Source: an uncultured Eubacteriales bacterium (GTDB taxonomy: Bacteria; Bacillota; Clostridia; Christensenellales; CAG-138). Taken from it: a DNA stretch of 5,135 nucleotides. The notes below the pieces were generated by a model. It had not been told where the DNA came from. It saw nothing but the letters and a program-made list of their open reading frames with translations, and made no database searches. The translations under genes and the position numbers were made by a program. The DNA is taken from assembly GCA_900550525.1 (NCBI GenBank), contig URSN01000122.1:1-5135 (forward strand), written 5' to 3'. Below, one piece after another: positions 1 through 5,135 of the stretch; the stretch's first letter is position 1, and each line of letters starts with the position of its first letter.

Positions 1-23
1 GTTGCTTCTGTTTCTTTTTTTTC

Positions 24-101
<78 letters not shown>

Positions 102-148
102 CCCCGCCGCTGCTTCCGGTTTCGCCGCGGGGCGCGGGCGTCCGCGCG

Positions 149-330
149 GCCATCGGGCAAAAGCCCGCTGCCGTCATGGGCGGGGCAACGCCGTCATGGG
201 CGCGAGCCCGCCGCAGCCGTCAACTGTGGCCGACGCCGTTATGAATGGGCCCGCACCGTCACGGGCGCGAGTCCGCCGTCAGCCGAGGCCAATGCCGTCA
301 CCGGCAGGGCCCGCCGTGCGGCTGCGCTGC
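149..330. repeat. Degenerate tandem repeat, about 20-bp period
   Basis: The plus-strand heptamer GCCGTCA, or a one- to two-base variant, begins at 170, 190, 216, 235, 255, 275, 294 and 313, giving spacings of 20, 26, 19, 20, 20, 19 and 19. A weaker copy starts at 149. A higher-order unit is also visible: about 190-254 and 255-312 match each other, sharing GGGCGCGAG and a closing GGGCCCGC. The period is not a multiple of three, so it is not coding. On the minus strand the core reads TGACGGC. Function is unknown. Confidence 0.7.
154..167. other. Small perfect hairpin CGGGC-AAAA-GCCCG
   Basis: A 5-bp GC stem with a four-base loop lies inside the weakest copy of the tandem repeat, downstream of the lipoprotein gene. 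There is no T-tract after it on the minus strand, so it is not a standard intrinsic terminator, though it could stabilise the 3' end of the transcript. Confidence 0.4.
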
Positions 331-1107
331 TCACGCGCCGTAGTCGGCAAAGACCACGGCCTCGGCGCCCAGGTTGATGTACGCCATGTGCCAGGGCTCC
401 ACGTTGACATCCGCCGTCTCGCCGGCGAACGTCGGCGCGGCGCTGTGGCCGAAGGAGACGTACTTCTCCGCGATGTCCATGTAGAGGTGCGCGGACTCGT
501 ACCCGTCGGTCGCGACGATCTGCACCTCCTCAAGCGGGGTGGTCCACAGCGCCGCATCGGCGAACTCGGCGAAGGAATAGCAGTCCGCCGCGGTCTCGTC
601 GCCGCGCGGCTGCTCGCTCGCCGCAAGGCCGTACTCCTCGACGACGCCCTCGAACACGATGATGCGCTGCACGCCGCCCTCCGGGTCGATCGTCTCGGCG
701 GTCAGGCCCTCGGGGATGATGTAGGCGATGCTCCTGAGCGTGTTGTCGCCGACGCCGGGCACGCGGGCGTCCACGCGGCCGTCCACATGCTCGATGGTGC
801 ACGCGGGGATGTCCTCGGCGATGATGTTGTGCACATAGCCGTCGGCGCAGACGAAGTCATACGCCTCCGCCTCCACCATGCCCAGCGCCTCGAACAGCTC
901 CGACACGCTCACGGCCGGCAGCTCCGGCGCGGGCTCCTCGGTCGGCTCGGCGGGTGCCTCGGTCGGCTCGGCGGCCGGCTCTTCCGTCGGCTCGGCGGTC
1001 GCCTCCGCGGGCGCCTCGGTCGGCTCGGCGGCCGGCTCGGCAGGCGTGCAGGCGATGAGCGAAACCACGGCCAGCAGCGCAACGAGCGCTGCGATCCATC
1101 TCTTCAT
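331..1107 (-). CDS. Predicted lipoprotein with PAET-rich linker and duplicated domain
   Basis: This 258-residue protein starts with a classic lipoprotein signal peptide: MKR, a hydrophobic core (about 5-18) and a lipobox LIAC with the lipidated cysteine at 20. Residues 21-64 are a Pro/Ala/Glu/Thr low-complexity spacer built on AEPTE(A/E)P units, expected to hold the globular part away from the membrane. Residues about 66-258 appear to contain two related halves. Half one has AYDFVCADGY (82-91), DI (99-100), IAYI (127-130) and RIIVFEG (148-154). Half two has VQIVATDGY (195-203), DI (211-212), MAYI (241-244) and AVVFADYG (250-257). The ADGY...DI...AYI pattern loosely recalls small sulfite-oxidase-like (molybdopterin oxidoreductase) folds, but I cannot confirm this. 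Cysteines 87, 103 and 176 lie outside the signal. It is very acidic and carries no recognisable catalytic motif. It follows the redox operon at 107 bp on the same strand, so a functional link is possible but unproven. The specific function is unknown. Confidence 0.85.
   Translation of the reverse strand: MKRWIAALVALLAVVSLIACTPAEPAAEPTEAPAEATAEPTEEPAAEPTEAPAEPTEEPAPELPAVSVSELFEALGMVEAEAYDFVCADGYVHNIIAEDIPACTIEHVDGRVDARVPGVGDNTLRSIAYIIPEGLTAETIDPEGGVQRIIVFEGVVEEYGLAASEQPRGDETAADCYSFAEFADAALWTTPLEEVQIVATDGYESAHLYMDIAEKYVSFGHSAAPTFAGETADVNVEPWHMAYINLGAEAVVFADYGA
938..1047 (-). repeat. In-gene low-complexity repeat encoding the AEPTE linker
   Basis: The plus-strand decamer GTCGGCTCGG recurs at 941, 962, 986 and 1019 with spacings of 21, 24 and 33 bases, all multiples of three, so copy-number change would keep the frame. 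It encodes the AEPTE-type spacer of the lipoprotein. Such tracts commonly vary in length between strains through slippage; variation here is inference. Confidence 0.75.
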
Positions 1108-1214
1108 TGTTCTGGTCCTCCTTTTCTGATATCTCCAACGCGCCGTTCCCGGCCCGCAGGATTCCCTTTTTTCACCGGCTCCGGCGCGCCGCTCCCGGAT
1201 CGTGGGGGCCGCGC
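1108..1214. other. Intergenic gap between the oxidoreductase operon and the lipoprotein gene
   Basis: This 107-bp gap is much longer than the other junctions in the window. It holds a 10-bp GC palindrome (CGGCGCGCCG, 1182-1191) flanked by short CCGG arms, followed on the minus strand by an A-rich stretch, not a T-tract. I see no convincing minus 35/minus 10 pair and no convincing terminator. Whether the lipoprotein is read from the operon promoter or its own promoter is undecided. Confidence 0.4.
1117..1122 (-). promoter_or_regulatory. Ribosome binding site of the lipoprotein gene
   Basis: AGGAGG, within AAAAGGAGG, lies 9 bases before the ATG at 1107. It selects MKRW as the start over the upstream in-frame open stretch, and the lipoprotein signal peptide begins exactly there. 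Confidence 0.85.
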
Positions 1215-2831
1215 TCACCGCCCGCCGTCCGCCTTTTGGGGGACGTCGTCCGTCGCGGCGAACCATATGCCGCCCAGCTCCACGCGCTGGCCCAGCGCCA
1301 CGGGCGCGGCAAGGCACAGCCCGTTGAGCCGCCGCACCGCCGCGCGCAGCTGCGCGCGCGGCAGCGGTTCGCAGCTGCGCAGCGATACCATCGGCCGCAC
1401 GCCGCCCGTGACGGGGATGCTGGTGGTCAGCGTGCGCACGGGCGCGGTCATCTCCGCCACGGCGAACTCCCGCCCGCGCCGGCAGCGCGCGCCCTCGACG
1501 CTCCAGCCGCCCGCGCCGTCCGGCCGGACGGTGAGCGCGCAGCCGTTGGGGCACACCGTGCAGACCAGGCCGCCCTCCTGCGCCGGCTGCGCCGCGGCCT
1601 GCCGCTGCTCGAGCGCGACCGTGAGCGGCGCATCCGCGCCCGTTTTGAGCGGCAGGCGGATCATCTCCGCCGGGGAGAGGCGCGCCAGGCGCCTTGCGGC
1701 CAGCTCGGCCCCCGCCTCCGTGCGCGCGCATATGCGCCCCGCGCTGCCGGGCTCCTTCACGCGCAGCGACAGCGTCGCCGCCCGGCCCGGCACGACGCTG
1801 CGCGGCAGCACATACCGCACGCCCTCGCCCGCCGTCACCGGCAGCTGCGGCCCCGCATACGCCGCGCCGCGCAGGTACGCCGCGGCGGAGGCGGCGGCGT
1901 ATTCCGCCTCGGCGGAGACGAAGTCCACCAGGTCGTGCACGTGCAGGCAGTTGCCGCAGGCGAACACGCCCGGTACGCTGGTCATCAGCGCGCCGTCCAC
2001 CAGCGCGCCGCCGGTGACGGGGTCCATCCGCACGCCGCAGGCCCGGGCCAGCTCGTTCTCCGGGATCAGGCCGACGGAGAGGATCAGCGCGTCGCAGGCG
2101 ATCTCGCGCTCGCTGCCGGGCACGGGCCTGCCAGACGCGTCCACGGCGCTGGCCACCACGCCGGTAAGGTGCGCGCGCCCGCGCAGCTCCGTCACGGTGG
2201 TGGACAGGCGCAGCGGGATGTTGAAATCCTGCAGGCATTGCCGCACGTTGCGCTGCAATCCGCTGCAATAGGGCAGTTTTTCGAGCACCTCGACGACCTC
2301 CACGCCCTCGAGCGTCAGGCGGCGCGCCATGATGAGCCCGATGTCGCCGCTGCCCAGGATGACCGCGCGGCGGCCCACGGAACGGTTTTGCAGGTGCACC
2401 AGGTGCTGCACCACGCCCGCGGTGTACACGCCCGCCGGCCGCGTGCCCGCCACGCCGATGGCGCCGCGCGTGCGCTCGCGGCAGCCGGTGGCCAGCAGCA
2501 CCGCGCCGGCCTGCACGGTCTGCTGCCCGCCGCGGGCGACGAACGTGACGCGGCGCTCGGGCGTGATGGCGGTGACCATGGCCGAACAGAGGATCTCCAC
2601 GCCCGGCGCGCACGCCTCGCGCCGGAAGCGCGCCACGTACTCCGGCCCGGTGAGCGCCTCGGAAAACCGCTCCACGCCGAAACCGTCGTGGATGCACTGG
2701 TTCAAAATGCCGCCCACGCGGTCATTGCGCTCGAGCACGAGCACGTCCGGCACGCCGCGCCGCCGCGCCTCGGCGGCGGCCGCCAGCCCCGCCGGGCCGG
2801 CCCCGATGATGACAAGACTTACTTTTCGCAT
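1215..2831 (-). CDS. FAD/NAD(P)-dependent oxidoreductase fused to a C-terminal DUF1667 domain
   Basis: This 538-residue protein probably takes electrons from the upstream flavoprotein and passes them to a pyridine nucleotide or another carrier. Residues 1 to about 320 are a two-dinucleotide-binding reductase fold: GAGPAG (10-15) for FAD, GGILNQCIHDGFG (40-52), ATGCRERTRGA (114-124), GSGDIGLIMARR (160-171) for NAD(P), SVGLIPENELA (252-262) and GVFACGNCLHVHDLVDFVS (288-306). Residues about 330-410 look like a linker or small beta domain. Residues about 420-530 match DUF1667, with C424, C427, C431 and C450 (C-x2-C-x3-C-x18-C), then RRG and the TLTTSIPV strand. Those cysteines could bind an iron-sulphur cluster or metal, which is inference. 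DUF1667 is often a separate small gene beside this reductase, so a fusion is notable. The frame stays open upstream of 2831, but the ribosome binding site and the conserved N-terminus fix this start. It overlaps the previous gene by 13 bp (ATGCGAAAAGTAA). Confidence 0.92.
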   Translation of the reverse strand: MRKVSLVIIGAGPAGLAAAAEARRRGVPDVLVLERNDRVGGILNQCIHDGFGVERFSEALTGPEYVARFRREACAPGVEILCSAMVTAITPERRVTFVARGGQQTVQAGAVLLATGCRERTRGAIGVAGTRPAGVYTAGVVQHLVHLQNRSVGRRAVILGSGDIGLIMARRLTLEGVEVVEVLEKLPYCSGLQRNVRQCLQDFNIPLRLSTTVTELRGRAHLTGVVASAVDASGRPVPGSEREIACDALILSVGLIPENELARACGVRMDPVTGGALVDGALMTSVPGVFACGNCLHVHDLVDFVSAEAEYAAASAAAYLRGAAYAGPQLPVTAGEGVRYVLPRSVVPGRAATLSLRVKEPGSAGRICARTEAGAELAARRLARLSPAEMIRLPLKTGADAPLTVALEQRQAAAQPAQEGGLVCTVCPNGCALTVRPDGAGGWSVEGARCRRGREFAVAEMTAPVRTLTTSIPVTGGVRPMVSLRSCEPLPRAQLRAAVRRLNGLCLAAPVALGQRVELGGIWFAATDDVPQKADGGR

Positions 2832-4291
2832 GGCGGCACCTCCCGCAGCGCGCCGGCGATGGGCCGGTCGCCCTCCCTCTTGAGCGCGATGCGCTCCGGC
2901 GCAAGGCCGAGCTCCTGTTCGAACAGGTCGATCAGGCGCGTGAAACAGTAGCCGCCGTTGCAGCGCCCCATCGTGGCGCGCGTGCGGTTCTTGACGGATA
3001 CGAGCGCGTGCGCGCCGAGCGGGTTGTTGAGCGCGCGCAGCACCTCCGCGCGCGTGACCGACTCGCAGCGGCAGACGATCTCGCCGTAATCCGGGTCCGC
3101 GGCGATCAGCGCGGCGCGGCCGGCCTCGTCGCTTTCGGCAAACGAGGGGATGCGGCGGTACGTCGGGTCGTACCCGGCGCGCCTGGCCGGGCGCAGGCGG
3201 CGCACGACCATCGCCTCGACGCGCCTGGCGATGGGCAGCGAGGCCGTCAGCCCGGGCGACTCGATGCCCACCAGCTGGATCAGCCCCTCCACGCGCGGGC
3301 TCTCCTCGATGATGAAATCCCCGTAAAACTCCAGCCCCCAGGCCACGAGCTTCGCGCGCAGGCCGGCATAGGCGCCGATGACGTCGCGCCGGTCCAGGCC
3401 GTCGTGCAGCTGCGCCGCCTCCTGCCAGAGCCGCTCGAGCATGGGGGCGGTGGTGGCCGTCTCCTCGCGGTCGTCCACATACTCGGCCGACGGGCCGATG
3501 AGCACGTTGCCGTCGATGGTGGGCGTCAGGTGCACGCCGAGGCCGCCCACGCCCGGGCGCGGCACCGGGTATACCGGCATGGAGAGCCGCTGCCCGGCGG
3601 CCTTGTCCAGCAGGTAATACTCCCCCCGGCAGGGATAGATCGTAAACGACGCGTCGCCCGCCATGGCGCTGACGCGGTCGGCGTACAGCCCGGCGGAGTT
3701 GACGATGAGCCCCGCCTCCACCGTTTCGCCGCCCGCCGTGATGCGGAACGTCCCGCCGCGCCGCTCGATGGCGGTCACCTCGCGGCCGAGCAGGTAGCGG
3801 ACGCCGTTCTTCACCGCACATTCGGCCAGGTGGATGTTGTAGAGGAACGGATCGATGATCGCGGTGTCGGCCGAGAGCATCGCCGCCGTGGCGCGCACAT
3901 GCGGTTCGCGCGCGCTTACGGCCGCGCCGTCGAGCAGCGACAGCCCGGTGCACCCGTTTGCAAGCCCCGTGCGCAGCAGCCCTTCGAGCGCGCGCGCATC
4001 CTCCGCCCCGCTGCCGACGACGAGCTTGCCCGTGCGCCGGTAGGGCACGTCCAGCGCGCGGCACAGCGCCGCAAAGCCGCGGTTGCCCTCCACGCACAGC
4101 TGCGCCATCAGCGAACCGGGGCGGTTGTTGAACCCGGCGTGCACCACGGCGCTGTTGCGCCCGGAGGCGCCCATCGCCACGTCCAGCTCCTTCTCGATCA
4201 CGGCCACGCGCAGGTCGTACGCGCCGAGCACATACGCCACGGCCGAGCCGACCGCGCCGCCGCCGATGATCGCTACGTCAAACCGGTCCAT
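2819..4291 (-). CDS. FAD-dependent oxidoreductase, GlpA/LhgO-like, with C-terminal BFD-type [2Fe-2S] domain
   Basis: This 490-residue flavoprotein has two parts. Residues 1 to about 365 are a DAO-superfamily FAD domain. It shows the GGGAVG dinucleotide loop (10-15), GASGRNS and HAGF (41-54), NSAGLYAD (198-205), CRGEYYLLD (221-229) and GIESPGLTASL (342-352). Residues about 400-460 form a BFD-like [2Fe-2S] domain with cysteines 407, 409, 444 and 449 (C-x-C-x34-C-x4-C). This architecture is often annotated as anaerobic glycerol-3-phosphate dehydrogenase subunit A. However, the HAGF-x4-PGSL segment, RGEY, and the LGVHLTPTIDGNVLIGP stretch resemble L-2-hydroxyglutarate oxidase LhgO/YgaF more than E. 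coli GlpA. The likely reaction is oxidation of a hydroxy group with electrons leaving through the iron-sulphur centre. No membrane segment or signal peptide is visible, so it is cytoplasmic or peripherally membrane-associated through partners. The ATG at 4291 follows a good ribosome binding site, and the 3' end overlaps the next gene by 13 bp. Family confidence is high; substrate confidence is low. Confidence 0.9.
   Translation of the reverse strand: MDRFDVAIIGGGAVGSAVAYVLGAYDLRVAVIEKELDVAMGASGRNSAVVHAGFNNRPGSLMAQLCVEGNRGFAALCRALDVPYRRTGKLVVGSGAEDARALEGLLRTGLANGCTGLSLLDGAAVSAREPHVRATAAMLSADTAIIDPFLYNIHLAECAVKNGVRYLLGREVTAIERRGGTFRITAGGETVEAGLIVNSAGLYADRVSAMAGDASFTIYPCRGEYYLLDKAAGQRLSMPVYPVPRPGVGGLGVHLTPTIDGNVLIGPSAEYVDDREETATTAPMLERLWQEAAQLHDGLDRRDVIGAYAGLRAKLVAWGLEFYGDFIIEESPRVEGLIQLVGIESPGLTASLPIARRVEAMVVRRLRPARRAGYDPTYRRIPSFAESDEAGRAALIAADPDYGEIVCRCESVTRAEVLRALNNPLGAHALVSVKNRTRATMGRCNGGYCFTRLIDLFEQELGLAPERIALKREGDRPIAGALREVPPCEK
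2837..2844 (-). promoter_or_regulatory. Ribosome binding site of the FAD/NAD oxidoreductase, inside the upstream gene
   Basis: GGGAGGTG lies within the last codons of the preceding oxidoreductase gene, with its GGAGG core 7 bases before the ATG at 2831. It fixes the start of the next gene at the MRKVSLV methionine, even though the frame is open far upstream. The position implies coupled translation of the two subunits. Confidence 0.8.
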
Positions 4292-4298
4292 ACCTGTG

Positions 4299-4304
4299 CC
4301 TCCC
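4299..4304 (-). promoter_or_regulatory. Ribosome binding site of the GlpA/LhgO-like gene
   Basis: GGGAGG sits 7 bases before the ATG at 4291 and supports that start. A second purine-rich GAGGAGG run overlaps the stop codon of the upstream dehydrogenase gene, so the short gap holds two Shine-Dalgarno-like stretches. This fits translational coupling. Confidence 0.75.
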
Positions 4305-4310
4305 GCCTCC

Positions 4311-5135
4311 TCAGTGCTGCTCGAGCGCCATCAGCAGCACGGCCTCTGCATCCTGCACGGTGAAGGGCCGGTAGCCGCCGGCCTCCATCGCGCCCCAGGG
4401 GATGGCGTTTTGCGCCAGCTCCCCGATCTCCGCCGCGCCGGGCCGCCGGCCGAGCGCCTCCGTCAGCGAGACGGGCAGCCCCAGGCCGCGGAAAAACGCG
4501 CGCACCGCGCCGGCGCCCGCCTGTTCGCTCTGCGCCGCGCCGAACACCCGGGCGGAAAGCTTTGCGAGCTTGCCCGCCGCGTCCTGCGGCGCGATGAACG
4601 CCAGATAGGCCGGAAAGATGGCCGTCATGCCCGCCGCGTGCGGCAGGTCGAAGCGGGCGGAGACGGCGTGCTCGAGCATGTGGCACACCCAGTTCTCCGC
4701 ATGGCCGACGCCCAGCACCCGGCTCATGGCCAGTATGCTGGCCCACATCAGGTTGGCGCGCGCCGCCGCGTCGTCCGGCACGGCGAGCGCCCTCGGCGCG
4801 TACTGCACGACGGCGCGCATCAGCCCGAGGGACATCTCGTCGCTCGCTTCCACGCCCGGCTGCCCGTGCAGGTACTGCTCGAGGATGTGCGAGAAGATGT
4901 CCGCCGCGCCGAGCGCCGTCTGCCGCGGCGGGAGCGTATAGCTCAGCTCCGGGTCGCACACGGAAAAGCGCGGCCGCAGCGACTCGTGCGAATAGATCAG
5001 CTTCTGCCGCCCGTCGGGGCCGGTGAGCACGAAGCTCTCGTTACCCTCCGCGCCGGTGGGCGCGATCGACGCCCCCAGCGCCACCGGCGCCGCCGGGCGG
5101 GCCGGCTGCGCGCCGCCGCCCGCAGAGACCCCTAG
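4311..5135 (-). CDS. Iron-containing alcohol dehydrogenase, YqhD/BDH-type (5' end cut by window)
   Basis: This cytoplasmic enzyme would interconvert an aldehyde or ketone and an alcohol using NAD(P)H and a divalent metal. The reading frame is open to the window edge, giving 274 visible residues. The family usually has about 380-390, so roughly 110-120 N-terminal residues with the GGGS dinucleotide-binding motif lie outside. Visible features are a CDP turn (60-62), YTLPPRQ (66-72) and the four expected metal ligands D79, H83, H152 and H166. Their spacing (4, 69, 14) matches my recollection of Asp194, His198, His267 and His281 in E. coli YqhD. The region that is normally ATGSE reads PTGAE here (26-30). 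A GTG at 5084 could be mistaken for the start, but it lies inside the conserved fold and the frame continues upstream. The stop is 19 bp before the next gene, so the two are probably co-transcribed. The substrate cannot be read from the sequence. Confidence 0.9.
   Translation of the reverse strand, partial: LGVSAGGGAQPARPAAPVALGASIAPTGAEGNESFVLTGPDGRQKLIYSHESLRPRFSVCDPELSYTLPPRQTALGAADIFSHILEQYLHGQPGVEASDEMSLGLMRAVVQYAPRALAVPDDAAARANLMWASILAMSRVLGVGHAENWVCHMLEHAVSARFDLPHAAGMTAIFPAYLAFIAPQDAAGKLAKLSARVFGAAQSEQAGAGAVRAFFRGLGLPVSLTEALGRRPGAAEIGELAQNAIPWGAMEAGGYRPFTVQDAEAVLLMALEQH

Noticed and set aside
149..330. CRISPR array
   Set aside because: The repeated cores are only about 7 bp with a 19-26 bp period, leaving no spacer of normal length, and no cas gene is present.
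857..1138. Minus-strand frame beginning MEISEKEDQNNEEMD
   Set aside because: It overlaps the lipoprotein gene in another frame, becomes Arg/Ala-rich low complexity, and lacks the signal peptide and conserved domains of the real frame.
1172..1200. GC-rich palindrome between reductase and lipoprotein genes as a terminator
   Set aside because: The arms pair only with an internal GAG/GAG mismatch and a very tight loop, and the minus strand continues with A residues, not T.
196..2271. Long plus-strand open frame across the lipoprotein and reductase genes (also 1107-2951, 3008-4363 and 4083-5135)
   Set aside because: These are antisense shadows in high-GC DNA. Their translations are rich in Arg, Ala, His and Pro without motifs, while the minus strand carries conserved families and good ribosome binding sites.
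5085..5135. GGG in the first visible residues of the dehydrogenase as the GGGS nucleotide-binding motif
   Set aside because: It lies about ten residues before the PVALG strand. The real motif is about 40 residues upstream in this family, so it should be outside the window.

Overview
This window looks like a piece of a high-GC bacterial genome or metagenome contig (roughly 70% G+C by eye, third codon positions strongly G/C). The protein families and strong AGGAGG-type ribosome binding sites best fit an anaerobic Bacillota (Clostridia-like) organism. That placement is inferred from gene content; no marker gene is present. All four supported genes lie on the minus strand, so the window is best read from high to low coordinates.

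Layout in transcription order: (1) 5135-4311, the C-terminal three quarters of an iron-containing alcohol dehydrogenase of the YqhD/BDH type, cut off by the window edge. (2) 4291-2819, an FAD-dependent oxidoreductase of the DAO superfamily (GlpA/LhgO-like) with a C-terminal BFD-type [2Fe-2S] domain. (3) 2831-1215, an FAD/NAD(P)H pyridine-nucleotide oxidoreductase with a DUF1667 cysteine domain fused at its C-terminus. (4) 1107-331, a predicted lipoprotein with a Pro/Ala/Glu/Thr-rich linker and what looks like a duplicated globular domain. Genes 1-3 are tightly packed (19-bp gap, then a 13-bp overlap) and are almost certainly one operon. Gene 4 follows after 107 bp and may or may not belong to it.

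Working model: the DAO-type flavoprotein oxidises a hydroxy-compound (glycerol 3-phosphate or a 2-hydroxyacid). Electrons then pass through its [2Fe-2S] centre and the FAD/NAD oxidoreductase-DUF1667 partner to a cellular acceptor. The YqhD-type dehydrogenase interconverts an aldehyde and an alcohol in the same pathway. The first oxidoreductase is commonly labelled GlpA, but its visible motifs look closer to L-2-hydroxyglutarate oxidase (LhgO/YgaF), so the substrate is open.

Positions 1-330 hold no supported gene. They contain a 37-base T run next to the window edge, two short GC-rich hairpins, and a degenerate tandem repeat with a period near 20 bp that starts just past the lipoprotein stop codon. 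The repeat and the lipoprotein's internal duplication are the least explained elements here. I saw no RNA gene, CRISPR array, insertion sequence or phage element.
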